From Phragmites australis (Eukaryota > Streptophyta > Magnoliopsida > Poales > Poaceae): 64,000 nt of DNA. A program made the translations under genes and the position numbers. Every line of letters begins with the position of its first letter. Within the stretch, counting starts at the first letter, position 1. The DNA lies in the NCBI RefSeq assembly GCF_958298935.1, contig NC_084940.1, positions 8,400,001 to 8,464,000 on the forward strand. The letters are read 5' to 3'. This document shows positions 11,675-22,889 of the stretch, one piece after another. Below the pieces are notes generated by a model. It searched no databases, was not told the origin of the DNA, and saw only the letters and a list, made by a program, of their open reading frames with translations.

Positions 11675-13391
11675 TCAAGCGTATGCGTATCCGCCCTTCC
11701 ACCCGCCCCGGTGGGCGTTGTCCCTGCGGTTGTTCCTGAACGCGCAGCAGCCGACGGAGTAGACGATGGCGATGAAGACGAGGAAGACGATGTTGACGAC
11801 GGCGACGCGCTTCCAGTCCCGCTTGAGCGTGGCCACCACGCCGGCCTTGCACGACTGGCAGCCGTAGCAGAGCCCCGAGACGTCGTTGCTCCAGGTCCCG
11901 CAGTCCGGGTCCGAGGAGTTGGTGGTGATCGTCTTGGTCCACTCCGTGCCGCCGACGTAGGCGAAGCCGCAGCTGGTGGGGGGCTTGCAGCAGCCGGACT
12001 GTACCAAGAAGAAGAGTAGATGAGTCTTTGAAACAGAACACATGCATGGCACGCAGGCCAAGTGGAAAACTTCCACATGTCAGTGCTTATGGTAAATAAA
12101 TATAGAATCACTTATTTGTCTATGATAATTTGAAACGGAGCAGTTTCGTGAAGTGTTTGAATTCAGCGACCTAAAAGTTCGGTGAATGTGCACCAGAGCG
12201 TTGAACGAAAGGCATGTGCTACGAAAGAAACTTCCTCCTTAAAATAATGCCACTGTCAGAACATCGGGAGTGGTTCAGAGGAGGTTCTAATGGTTGATTT
12301 GGATTGAAGATACTACTATAAAATAGGAGTAATCCGTTGACAATATCAACGCTAAGTCCAACGTTTGATTTCGGAAAAAAAAAAGATGTTTGATTGAGAT
12401 AAAAAGAACTCTGAAAATATTAAGGCTAATAAACTAGCAAAGCATCTCAAATTCTCAACAAAAATATTACCAACTGATCTTGACTGACTACATATTACCA
12501 TTCAAATATCCACTTGTACCATGTCTAGCTTACAACCATGCGGATTAACGAATCAGTTCTAAGCGGTGTAGATATGTGTTTTGTTTCTAGATGTCATGGC
12601 CTCATGAGCTCAGTTGTTTGTGCCCTGGATCACCTATAAGATTTAGTGTTTCACAAGCTAACATTTCTTTCAGCTTTTGACATCAATTTCCAGAGTCACA
12701 TCATCGCGATTCCCAACGACTAAAACAACGTGAAAAATCGTCCTTTTTTTATAAGACGACCTTTACCTAATTTATCTCAGAGACTCAGATTAGAGTTTTT
12801 TAGGTTTCTTAATGATTTTTCAGTCTAATAATCGAGATAAGTGAAAGAACATAAACTGATGATGCCTGTTAACTTCGTTTTTACCTCGATGGGGGAGAGG
12901 TCGGAGCGCATGAACTGCGTCCACGTCTCGTTCTTGTACTGCAGGCTCTTGCAGACCTTGGAGTCCTGGAGGCAGCTCCTGATCTTGCCCCAGTTCTTGT
13001 TGTTCTCCACTCTCTTCTGCAGCCAGTTGGAGTAGTCCCCGAGCTTGTACTCCTTGTACCCGCGATCGGACACCGCCTCCCCGGCGCCTTTGTTGGTGAC
13101 GACGAAGGCGAAGACGGTGAAGCAGAAGAGCACGAGGATGAGGACGAACATGGCGACGAGGTAGACCCAGAGGAGCCACGTCACGCGGCAGCAGGCGCCG
13201 ACGAGCCCGGCGAGGGAGACGAGGAGGAGGAAGACGCCGAGCGTGATGACGGGGGCCGAGAGGTAGCGCTCGCACTCGGTGCCGTCGGCACGGTGGCCCA
13301 GCCAGATTCCCGCCCCGAGGATCGGGATGGAGAGGAGGAAGGTGATCGTGTTGAGGATGCCGATCAGGTTGTTGCTCAGCCGGAACGCCAT
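11675..13391 (-). CDS. tetraspanin, two exons, complete (plant TET family)
   Basis: Tetraspanins are four-pass membrane proteins that organise plasma-membrane microdomains and, in plants, are found on extracellular vesicles. Exon 1 is 12885-13391 (169 codons, ATG at 13391) and exon 2 is 11675-11998 (107 codons plus stop), joined in phase 0 across an 886-bp GT-AG intron, giving 276 aa. Seen in order: helix 1 from about residue 10 (NLIGILNTITFLLSIPILGA), helix 2 (APVITLGVFLLLVSLAGLVG), helix 3 (LLWVYLVAMFVLILVLFCF), a large extracellular loop, helix 4 (VAVVNIVFLVFIAIVYSVGC) and a short basic/Gly tail. The loop carries the plant GCCKPP signature (GCCKPPTSCGF, residues 171-181) and further Cys pairs. 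Length and two-exon layout fit the plant TET8-like group; the exact subgroup is unproven. Confidence 0.95.
11999..12884 (-). other. tetraspanin intron
   Basis: A phase-0 intron. The minus-strand donor is GTAAAAACG after ATCGAG, and the acceptor is TTGGTACAG before TCCGGCTGC. AT-rich with no nested gene seen. Confidence 0.85.
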
Positions 13392-13947
13392 GCTGTTCGG
13401 CGCGGAGAGGGGTCGATCGTGCGGTCTTGGGGGTATCGGCCTCGGCGCACGGTGCTTTGGGTGGTTTTTGGGGGGCTAGTCACGGTGTGCTACGAGAGGT
13501 TTTTCGGAGTGATCTGACGATGGTGGGGGACGTGCGTATTTGTAGATGGGGCCGTGGGCGCGTGGTGGGTGGGGTGCAACCGAGGAAAGCTCGTGGGCTT
13601 TTAGGGTGGGACTTAGCAACTCCTTATATTCTTACGCACGTACGTATATTTTGATTCTCTCGTTTATTCTTTTATTATTTTTTACATATCACTTCAATAT
13701 GAATCTTAACACAAATGAATAATCTGATAAGTCATGCACGGCGAGGAAAACAAACGGTGCGGTGGTTGCTGTTTTGCCTGCTGCAGAGGAAGATTTCTGC
13801 ACATTGGCTGGCGTTGACCCCCAGGCTGGGGAGTATGCAGTCCGCGCACGCAAGTGCATTAACCGGGAGGCCTACTTGGTTCCATTTCCATTCATTTCTC
13901 TCTCGATTTTTAAAGATGTCCTTCGATGATGATATCAATGGCTGTTG
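13392..13947 (-). promoter_or_regulatory. tetraspanin 5' flank and leader region
   Basis: GC-rich leader directly upstream of the ATG. A weak TATA-like CTACAAATACG on the minus strand lies at 13535-13545, about 145 bp before the ATG. Further upstream (13700-13947) is non-coding. No other gene supported. Confidence 0.4.
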
Positions 13948-13959
13948 TCTAAGTTAGTA

Positions 13960-14088
13960 TTTTTTTTAAGATAAAGGCTTAATTAAGTTCGGCTTTTATG
14001 AGAAATCTACTTATAGATGCCAGGATCGATCTCTGACCAGCTCGTACCATCCTTGGTGACTTACCAATCGAGCTAAGCTCGGTTCCCA
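13960..14088 (-). mobile_element. tRNA-derived SINE, 129 bp
   Basis: Read on the minus strand it starts GGGAACCGAGCTTAGC, has a pol III A-box-like TAGCTCGATTGGTAAG and a B-box-like AGATCGATCCTGG, and ends in an A-run. It is flanked by a 12-bp duplication with one mismatch: TCTAAGTTAGTA at 13948-13959 and TCTAAGCTAGTA at 14089-14100. Tail, internal promoter boxes and target duplication together make a SINE. It resembles tRNA-derived SINEs of the Au type, but the family is not proven. Confidence 0.8.
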
Positions 14089-14100
14089 TCTAAGCTAGTA

Positions 14101-16451
14101 CTTAGTAGCAGATGGTTGATCGATTCAAATGGTAGCGCTATTTTCTCAGTTCACGCATTTCGGTGTCGTTGTTAAGCTGGTAACGACATGGAGATCGACG
14201 ACGAACACACGCGCCGTGTGACCGGTGCCAGCGGTGAGAAATGAAAGGGATAGTATGGTGTCCATCCAGTGACAGAGCTAAGAAGAGACACAGAGAGGAC
14301 TGCTAGGCTGATGCTAATGTTGGGTGGACTATTAGACTAGTGTTGGACTGACTAAGCTAATACTGGACTGATACTGAGTTGCTAAGCTCCTTATGTTACA
14401 TGAGCTGGACCTGTACTGCAGCACCACAGCACAGGTCTTGGATCCGCCCCTTTCCATCGACGCGCTGAAGAAAGACAGCGGTTTCTTGTCTACGCTTCAC
14501 GTACGATATCCCCCGCCGTCACTCGATCGTCCGCCGAATAAGGGGGTAAAACACTCGCCGAAGGAGGTGATCGATCTGGCAAATCGCATCGCCGTAACCG
14601 CGGCACAAGGGAAACCGGTGAGGAGAGCATGCATGCAGATGCCGAGACCGATCGATCGGATCGCGGAACCTTCCGGTACGCCAAGGCATATGTATATATG
14701 TTCGTCCTGCTTACGACGTACGGGTCTGACCGGCACGTGGCACCGGTGTCAACCACGGCGAGTATGGTCGCGCTGCTGCTTTTGATCTTTTCAAGCAAGC
14801 AACTCGTGCTTGCTTGAAAAGATGGCATCGATGGGTGCCTATCGCTCTAATGCGGAGTAGTCGGCGTCGTGATCTTGGAAGGGCTGGGCGCTTGCGCAAG
14901 GGAGGCGACGCGGCACGAGGACACGGCCGTGTGTACGACTATTTGTGGTGCATCGATCACACTGGACCTGCTTAGTCGAAAATGAGGTGGTACAGGTAAC
15001 GCTAAATCCGTCTCATCAGGTCACAGGGATTAACCGTATATATTTCTGGTTCTGCGATGGCATCACCATGCTTTCTCCTGAAAGGGAAAACTACAGTCAC
15101 AGAGAGTAAATATTGCTTCTTCCAAAGAAACAAAAAAAAATCGAGTAAATGTTTGCGCCACGGCAAGTTCCTGTCTTCTGGCCCAAGTTGAGAAGTTGGC
15201 AAGTTTTACCGGTAGGAACCTTAGCGGTATTTGGTCCATGAAAAATTCTATGTGGGCCCAGCAGGAGCAACACCTTCAACGTACATGGACAATTGGGCCT
15301 TCTATACTGCAGTCAGCTGCATGCAGACTAGTTCTACTCCAGCACAAAAATCACTCAAATTCTCAAAACGCTCAGGCTAGGTCATTCCTCGCTCCACCCT
15401 CTCTCCTCCCTGCCACTGCCACCGCCATAAAGAACCGTCGCACCAGTTGCAACAAGGCAATACAGTACTTTTGCAAAATATTTCTTAAATCCCTTGTAAT
15501 TCTTGCACTTATTTTTGTACGCTCAAAATCCATCTCCTTACAGTCAACGTCACTCACAAGCCACCGGCGAGGTTGGTTTTAGAAGGGCGTTTGGGATCGG
15601 AGTTCCCGAGGTCATTAGGCTTAGAAGGAGATTCTTAGGAGGCAAGCCGGTCTAGCGGAGGAGGCGAGCAGCAGATGAGGTGGCGGGGTGCTGTCATGTG
15701 GTGGAGGACCAAGGTAGGGGTCAACGGGGTAAGCACGACGATGGGTGTAGATCTAACGGCGGGAGCCATCGGAGATAGGGAGGTAGGAAAGAAGGGGCAA
15801 TGGGATGAGATACTTCGTCGGGAAGGATGAAGGAAGCTAGAGTTTTGAAGACAGCCTATGGATGCTTGGATTGTGATATGACAATAAAGACGTTTTGACT
15901 GTAATTAAGGATCTATTTGTTTTAACTTTAGATTATGAGAATTCAGTTCAGTCGGTAGAATTCGTGGAAGCTCCTTCTCATCAGATTATGAATTATAGGA
16001 TTTTATAATACAACTTGACTTGTAGATTGTGATAATCGTCTTTTTATATTGTGATCGTTTATATTTTACTTTTTCTTTTAAGGCTAGAATCCATAATCAG
16101 AATAAAAAATAAATATGGCCTAACACTATTTTTATGTGACTAATGATTAGCATCTCCCTAATTCTAATGTTCTACTTTGCCTCACTATTCTAGGAATATT
16201 CCAGCAACGATGACATAACAAGAGAAGACATGTTTGAACCAACGACAAAAATTTGGTAGACAGGGAACTCATGAAACCGAGAAAACAAACCTACAAAACA
16301 CTTGAAGTTCCAAACGCAGACAATTATTCCGTTTATTACATACATATCACATGCAGAAGACAGTAAACTATGTTGCAAGACTAGACAGCATACACTTATC
16401 CAGTGTTTTCACCTAATAACACCCACTTTATTTCAGGATGACATAAACTTA
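14101..16451. other. intergenic, no gene supported
   Basis: Several short frames occur, the longest at 14393-14785 (+), but none shows a domain or splice support. A perfect hairpin sits at 14785-14823. 15890-16115 is AT-rich with end words resembling a decayed MITE (CTATTTGTTTTAACTT and AAAAATAAATATGGCC). Confidence 0.45.
14785..14823. other. perfect 17-bp inverted repeat with 5-nt loop
   Basis: The left arm ATCTTTTCAAGCAAGCA (14785-14801) is the exact reverse complement of the right arm TGCTTGCTTGAAAAGAT (14807-14823), with loop ACTCG. No gene or transposon end was recognised around it. Confidence 0.9.
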
Positions 16452-16991
16452 TCAGGGGTTCCCACTGGAGCCCGACCCATGTCCATACCCTTCTCCATAC
16501 CCCAAGCCTAATCCATTCCCCGACCCGCCCCCGGAACCTCCACCCTCACCATACCCAGACCCTGAGCCCGACCCACTGCCACCGCCTAGACCATAGCCTT
16601 GTCCGCCGCCCGACCCCGCGCTAGACCCAGCAGAAGACCCCGCACCTGACCCGCCCGACCCCGCGCTAGACCCGGCACTCGACCCAGCAGACGAGCTTGC
16701 CCCTCCAACAGATATCGACCCGGACCTGGAGCCTGACGTCGATCCCACCCCAGCTACCGAGCCAGACCCAGAACCAGACCCGGACGCAGAGACACCTCCA
16801 GTGCCCGCTCCGAGCCCAAGGCCGAGTCCAAGCCCGAGCCCTGCACCCTGCCCCTGTTCGCCACCCAGGCCGATACCCAGCAGGCTCTTCCTCGCCACAC
16901 GGCCCTGCACGGGAGCACAAGGCTGCAAACACACGAAAGCCACCAGCACCAGCGCAGTTGCTGCCGCGCTGCCGCCCCTGCCGCTCGCCAT
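16452..16991 (-). CDS. secreted glycine-rich protein (GRP), 179 aa
   Basis: Glycine-rich proteins with signal peptides are mostly cell-wall structural proteins. The start is the ATG at 16991 (MASGRGGSAAATALVLVAFV) because a hydrophobic secretion signal follows at once, ending near residue 31 (PVQGRVARK); the open frame extends further upstream, but into leader and TATA sequence. The mature part starts RVARKSLLGIGLGG, then GLGLGLGLG, then (SG)n/SAGSSAGSS blocks, then GSGSGYGEGGGSGG and YGEGYGHGSG near the C-terminus. No Cys-rich tail or RNA-binding domain. It is intronless. A TATA box (CTATAAAA, plus coordinates 17081-17088) lies 90 bp upstream. It is a paralogue of the gene at 26421-27170: both share the signal-peptide/R(V/I)(A/S)RK(S/D)LG.../GYGEG plan. 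Confidence 0.85.
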   Translation of the reverse strand: MASGRGGSAAATALVLVAFVCLQPCAPVQGRVARKSLLGIGLGGEQGQGAGLGLGLGLGLGAGTGGVSASGSGSGSGSVAGVGSTSGSRSGSISVGGASSSAGSSAGSSAGSGGSGAGSSAGSSAGSGGGQGYGLGGGSGSGSGSGYGEGGGSGGGSGNGLGLGYGEGYGHGSGSSGNP

Positions 16992-17080
16992 CGTCGTCGC
17001 ACGCCACGCACGCTTGAACGCTTGGCTCACCGATACACAGGCGTCCTGCGTGCGTGCTGCGTGCGTCGCTGCTTGGTTGA

Positions 17081-17088
17081 TTTTATAG
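17081..17088 (-). promoter_or_regulatory. TATA box of the minus-strand glycine-rich protein gene
   Basis: CTATAAAA on the minus strand, 90 bp before the ATG at 16991. Confidence 0.7.
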
Positions 17089-17186
17089 GAGGCGGTGCGC
17101 GCGTGCATGCGGCGCCAAGAGGAACGGGACGGCCGGGAGTGCCAAACTTTTTTGTCGCGAGACGTGCTGCAAAGCAGATAGCGGCC

Positions 17187-17284
17187 GATCATGCTTGCAT
17201 ATGGCTGTGGGCCAGCGTGGCTGCTGGGAGCATGCGATCATGCTTGCATATGGCTGTGGGCGAGCGTGGCTGCTGGGAGCATGG
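17187..17284. repeat. 49-bp tandem duplication
   Basis: Two adjacent copies of a 49-bp unit beginning GATCATGCTTGCATATGGCT (17187-17235 and 17236-17284), nearly identical. It lies about 100 bp upstream of the TATA box of the glycine-rich protein gene. Confidence 0.9.
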
Positions 17285-18059
17285 AGTGGTGGTGGTGCCG
17301 AGCGAAAAGGCGGGCTTGATTGGGTTCGGTTAGTGCGGGGAGTGGTTGTGACCTGTGACGATTTGCGCTGCAGCTGGACGCATGCCGGAAAAGCGAATCA
17401 CCGGCCGGCGGAGATGGCGCGCGGTTTGATCGATCGGTTGGCTGCCGCGTCTCATCTGACCATCGAAAGTTCGAGATGTATAGCTTGGCTATAGCTTGTA
17501 GCTTCGCCCATGGTTTTCGCGTTAGGCAATGTTAGGCGAATCAAGTTGCATCGGTCGTAGATTCATCATTCAACGGACTGTGTTGGACGATGCTAGCTCT
17601 CAAGTCTTGAAGACGCATTTACAATAGTTAGTCGAAGTCGTATTGTTTCAGTGAGTGGTCGCCAGCGAGGTCGTGAGGATATGAAAGCTCTAGGGTGGAC
17701 TATCGCGAAGTCGCTGGGATCGATCGGGACACGTCACATGCACGTACAAAAGCGTCGGTGATGAAGCTAGACCTTTTTTTTTGTCCTTTTGACTTCGATT
17801 GAGCATGCTCGTCAGGCCGAGAAAGATAGAGGCGTAAATGTATGTTCTTGTGTAGGAACAGATTAGCGGTTAGATGGGTGAATATGTGTTTTAATAAATT
17901 TTTTATGAAATTGATGATTTTTTTTATCACTTAACATTATCAAAACTTAAGTGAAAGCATAAATAGAGAGAAAAAATTGAGGCAATATGACTCCACGAAT
18001 GATATATGAATCATAGATTTAATTTAAGATCAATTCATATATCTTAGCACTCGAAAGAT
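17285..18059. other. intergenic, nothing recognised
   Basis: 5' flank of the minus-strand glycine-rich protein gene, running into AT-rich sequence. No coding signal. Confidence 0.5.
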
Positions 18060-19130
18060 CATAACTTGGAAAGAAACAAGAAAAGATGAACACCGAGCAA
18101 CAAAACTCTCTAAGTTGATTGTCTAGAGATAAAGGAATTCAAGATTCCATCATACAAGCGTGTGTATGTGAATTTTATGCCTCTAGCAACAAGAAGAATG
18201 ACCTCACAATGTGCTAAAATTTTAATCCAAAAATCAAAATAAATCAAAACTAAAAACCGAAAAACTTGTAAGGGAACCAATAGAGACAAACTAGAAGGAG
18301 GAGAATTCAAGAATATGCAAAATTATTCAAAGAGATCAGCCTTATTTTAAACGGATTACAAAGATTTATCTATCAAAACTCTCACACATTATATAGTCTA
18401 AGCACTTATCATTCTCTTCTCTAAAATCCTAACTTTAAGCTCTCAAATAGGTGGCACAAGAGGAGTTCAAGTAGCTGATTCAAACCCTCTCATAGCCCTA
18501 CTCCTCTATTTATAGCCCTAAAAAATTGACCCCTAAGTTTCCTAGTTTTCCCCCCAAAATACCCCTCTATTGTAGTACAGTCCTACCTACCACCAAGGGC
18601 ATTTTCATCCATTTTCTTCTTCATTCATCGGACGGCTACGATGCCTCCATGACTTAGGTTCGCCTCAATGCAAGGTTCGCGATGGTGCCACGTACTCCTC
18701 CAGTCTTTCCACGGTTTTGAGGTCAAACCGTGAAACCGTCTGCACGCTTCTCAAGACGTGACTCACCACCTTACTTACACCTTAAGCAAGCGTTTCAATA
18801 TCGACGCGTGTACTTCGTCATGCGATCCTGACCGTCGGCAAGTCTCTCCCGCTTTCGATCCCTCAGACCGTCTTATCACTTGCATCGATATCCCCTTTGT
18901 TTGATTTTGTCAACACGCCGTCTCCATCCTGCTTTGCTTAACCTTCACGTATTCAGGTAAGATCACCCTTGGCTCCGTCCGGTCTCCTTAATCATCTGGC
19001 ACCAAGCACTCCGTTTGGCCCCGATTATCCCGCCGTCGACCGCCAAATTACATCCATCACTTGCACACTATAAGACAAGTAAACACATATCTCTAACTCT
19101 AATTTCAATTAGTACATCATCAATATGCTC
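18060..19130 (-). mobile_element. dispersed repeat A, copy 2 (inverted relative to copy 1)
   Basis: The reverse complement follows 2530-3580 block by block for about 1 kb, for example TTGTTGCTAGAGGCATAAAATTCAC, TTGAGAAGCGTGCAGACGG and GGACGGAGCCAAGGGTGATC. It carries no coding frame. It lacks the GGATGGT-type array seen left of copy 1. Divergence looks moderate, so the two are old copies of one family rather than a recent duplication. Confidence 0.7.
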
Positions 19131-20080
19131 AAATGAAATCCTAAATCAATTCAAATCACATCAAAACTCATGAAAAACCGAAAATCATCAAACTAAATAA
19201 ATGATAATATCAATCACTCATCACAAATAAATCAAGATACATTTTAAATTGTTTTCTCACTTGCAAATTTTCCCGTAAGCTGCTACCAGCTAGGACGCTA
19301 TTATCATGATGTGTTATGTTTATGTTTTGCTCCTCAAAGTTAGAAATGTACGATCAGTCTCTGCGAATTACAGTAGTCAAAATTAAGGAAAAAAACTGCG
19401 AATTATTGTGCTGAGTTGTTTTCTTTTCTTCTTCGCTTATTTTCTTCAGACCCTTTTTCGTCCGAGCAGTTAAATTACTTTCTGGAGTCATTATTACAAA
19501 AGAAATGCACACACCCTCTAGTTAAAATGAGTATAAATACTAGGACTTGTGAGGTCAAACTACTTTAGCGTTTACCACAAGCAGTGCTGACCTAAAAAAG
19601 TGCGTTAAGTCGTACCATGTGAACCACATGAAAATGATCATGCGTATGAACCATATGAAAAGGATCATGCGTGTGTTCACATCGATAGACATCAGCTTTG
19701 CACGTAGCATCCATTAGTCGTCGTGCCACCACTTGCTTGCAGGTAACCGCTGGCCATCCTTCCCAATCTCCAGCTTTCCCGCGCACTAACATCTGATGAT
19801 GATGCCATCCGTATATATCCCACAAGTTTCAGAGGCCAAACGTGTCGCAGCGCGCAAAGCGAATAGCTCACCGGCAGCGACTGAACCAGCCGCCCACTGC
19901 CCACCATGGCCGGCAGCACGATCACTGAGATCAGGAAAAGGCGCAGCTCGCAGGCTCGCAGCCACGCATGGAGGCTCCGGAGCAAGCGCGCACGCGATTC
20001 AACCACACCACTATGTGAAGACCTTATCACTAGCAAGCCGTCGTGATGTGACCAATTTAGACGTTACTATAGTAATGATT
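19131..20080. other. intergenic, nothing recognised
   Basis: AT-rich to 19590, then GC-richer with open frames on both strands (19592-20086) that show no domain. A local repeat of the words CATATGAAAA/CACATGAAAATGATCATGCG occurs at 19625-19676. Confidence 0.45.
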
Positions 20081-20084
20081 ATCT

Positions 20085-20200
20085 AGCTAAAAAAACGTTA
20101 AGCACTGATCATCCGTAATTTTTAGTAGCGATTTATGAACCAACACTGATAATAAATATTAGTGACGGCCTATGGTTACCAGTCATCACTGAAAAGATTC
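20085..20200. mobile_element. CACTA-type subterminal-like repeats
   Basis: Contains TTTATGAACCAACACTGATAATAAATATTAGTGACGG and CAGTCATCACTGA-type words, resembling the (G/C)CGGTTCATAACCGGCACT repeats of grass CACTA ends. Only a fragment; no transposase seen. Confidence 0.4.
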
Positions 20201-21340
20201 TCGGGAAAAAAAAAACTAGCCGGCTTGGTTGCCATGATGGAAGTGTGGTTCTTTGCGGGGCGGAGTTAGATTTAGTTAGTCAGTAATCACTGGTCAAACT
20301 CATATGATCCGTCTCAAAGTAGTGCAATGGGGACAAAGGCTGGGCATCATCTAATCACTTACAACACTAGCAAGGTTAATGCACGGTTAGCCTTGATACA
20401 TCATGTTTATATAATTAAAGATAAATTATTAGTCAGTTGCAAATCAAGTATTTCGATATTTGAATGCAAAATTTTTAGGACTACCATACAACTTAATTTT
20501 TTGATAGATGGGTAAGATAATTTAACAAATGTCGTATACACTTTTTATTTAAAATTTGGTACAATTATATTGCGAGGGAAAGTTAATTTATTTAAAGAGA
20601 ATAATTGAAACTTTGATGAAATATATTTAAGAAAATACTTAAGGTGAATTGAAGTTTTGTGGTAATGATATGCAATTTGATATTCTTCTATGTGAATGGG
20701 ATGTTACGTGGAAAGGTGGTGTCTTTGAAGCATCACAACTCCACAGTTGCTCTCTTCCTTCCTGTTTATACCACCAATTACTACCGATGTCTTCCTTGTA
20801 GCTGCTTTTCTTAAGCTCGGCTGCACGGCAGCAGAGTAAGAGGAGATGAGGCCTGAAGCAGCGAAGACAGCAGCTTCGCGTCCATTTCAGGCGCTCACCA
20901 CTTGGGAAACTCGACAACCAGCTACCGAGCTACCAGCAGGGGAGGCAAGAAGGAAAAAGCACCCATCACATACCTCTCCTGGGTGGCCGGATCCTTCAGC
21001 TCAGCCCGTCTACGGTGAGCTACCAGCAGGACAGGTAAGAAGGAAAGAGCAGTAGTAGTACGCAGCTTCTATCTTGAGGCTTGTTGTGATTCCTTTATCT
21101 TGCGCACCGCAGGCTCTCGTCATGGGGCCAGTCCCAGGCTTGGGGCGGCGGCGATGCGGTGCCAGAGTCAAGGAAAGAGGCGACGGGAGCTGATGCGGTG
21201 GCTCTGGGAACGGATTTCGTTGGATCCGCTCTGGATCAGAGTCGCGTGTCGCGTGCAGGCGACAGTGAACGGCGGGAGACGGTGCAGCGGCTCTGTTGGG
21301 GGTCGCTATTAGAGACCTCGGCGGCCTAGTTCTGCCGGCG
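20201..21340. other. intergenic; short direct repeat, no supported gene
   Basis: Holds two similar words of about 35 bp starting GAGCTACCAGCAGG (20929-20963 and 21018-21052), the second followed by GTAAGAAGG. The frame 20846-21055 (+) spans both but shows no domain. Confidence 0.4.
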
Positions 21341-21990
21341 TTAGCTCATGGGTCCAAACCCATGAAGCCTCTAAAGCCCCTAAGCTCCGGAGTTATCTCG
21401 GGGCATGCGGCCTCCAGAACTGGCCACTCTCAAAGCATGTGGGGACATCGAGTCGTTAAGTCTTTATAAAGATCAGTCAGAGGGAGTCTGTTGATCGTCT
21501 TTTGCTTGCTACAAAGTGATTAGTATTAAGTGCCGATCACCTCGGCAGCCAGTCTGACACACGAGATAGGGTCGGTGCCGCATTCGGTGACTGACCAAGT
21601 TCACCACCACCTGATGTCCCTGCGCCAACCATGGTAGATACATTCTTCTAGGTAGGGTTAACAACACTTTATCTAGGATCAAACTATGTAATGTGGCCGA
21701 TTCTAAATCCTTAATACATAGTAATAATTCTAAATCCTTAATACATAGTAATAACTAATATGACACGCCTCAGATAGCACTATAAATATCGAGCCATGGC
21801 CATCAAGGCAAGCTCCCGGATTTTTTTTGCGATTAATACATTTAGTGTTATCCCTCCTCACCACTTTTTCTCCAAGCTTAAGTCTCCTCTTTAGAAAAGA
21901 CTCTCACTGCACCTTGTTAGCGAAAGATGTTTCGTCTTCCACCAACAACGTGCCGTCCATGGAGAAAGAACACAGAAGTGCTAGAAAGAT
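21340..21990 (+). mobile_element. gypsy-type LTR remnant with TATA box
   Basis: Shows an LTR-like layout: AAGCTCCGGAGTTATCTCGG near the left, TATA (CTATAAATATCGAG) at 21781-21794, then the C/T-rich downstream text CTCCTCACCACTTTTTCTCC and CTCTCACTGCACC, followed downstream by gag-like sequence. Exact ends were not defined. Confidence 0.5.
21701..21754. repeat. exact 27-bp tandem duplication
   Basis: TTCTAAATCCTTAATACATA plus GTAATAA occurs twice back to back (21701-21727 and 21728-21754), about 30 bp upstream of the TATA box of the LTR remnant. Confidence 0.95.
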
Positions 21991-22309
21991 CTGATGCTAC
22001 CAAAAAAGAAGACCACAAGGGCCGCAGCACAGGCGGTTAACTCCCCATTCACGCATGTGTGTAGGTCCACACGACCACTGTGACCAAGAGCACGCTACAC
22101 TGGCGATAGCCCCCTAACAAGAAGAAATGAGGACCCTGAGGCCACCACTAGCCCAACCACGACCCTATCCATGATTGACGATAGGGGGCCACCCACATCG
22201 GAGGCCCAATAGCAGCAGCGTAGCATGGGCCCCACTGCATCCCTAGGGGGCTGCAGTCGGCGCCACTGTTGTGAACGCCACCTCGGCTGAACAACAATCA
22301 TATGTGGTG

Positions 22310-22870
22310 GCCCTCTAGGTTCAGCTAGAGGAGTTGCTGGCCATGCAGCAACCCGCCAGCGTGACCACCGTCGCCCCCTTAACGGTTAGCGTCGTCCAAG
22401 CCCATGCTCTGGGGGGCAACGAGGGCTTCATCAATATGGCACATCACCGCCAAATACCCCTTGCGGTCAGTGCGTAGGCTTCGAGGCCCCGGGCTCACTG
22501 GTGCTAGGCACCAATGCAAGACAGCGACTCTCCCCTGCAGGCAGACCTGCAGGTCGTTCCCTTCCCTGAGGAATTCCGGACCCCAAAGTTACCTAAATTC
22601 AGAGGCGATTCAGACCCGAACGAGTTTATCGCTCATACGCCCTCACCATAGAGGCTAGCGGAGGCGGACAGGCTGCCATGGCCAAGTGTTTCCCTCTCGC
22701 CCTGGAGGGAGTAGGCCTCCGATGCTTTCCATCAGGCTTGATTTCAAGCTTGGATGTCGCGTGCCACGGCAGAGGATGGGCGCAAGAGCGCCACGACCAA
22801 CTCTGGGAAGTTGAGCATAGCGGTGGGGCCCTTGACGATGAGTCCGGCCGCATCGTGCGCTAGCTGAAGA
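22310..22870 (+). pseudogene. Ty3/gypsy gag fragment, frameshifted
   Basis: Frames around 22560-22760 give TPKLPKFRGDSDPNEFI, then after a frame change LTIEASGGGQAAMAKCFPLA and LEGVGLRCFPSG. This is the pattern of gypsy gag (a KF-G-DP-EF opening, then an A-GG--MAK-FP-AL-G block). Frameshifts interrupt it. Confidence 0.65.
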
Positions 22871-22889
22871 GATAAGGGAGGGAGCAACT

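Noticed and set aside
11711..12019. Plus-strand and other-frame readings across the second tetraspanin exon
   Set aside because: Shadows of a GC-rich coding exon on the minus strand; the tetraspanin frame has the helix and GCCKPP signature.
13960..14088. A functional tRNA gene
   Set aside because: A-box and B-box-like words are present, but the cloverleaf is incomplete and the A-tail plus target duplication fit a SINE.
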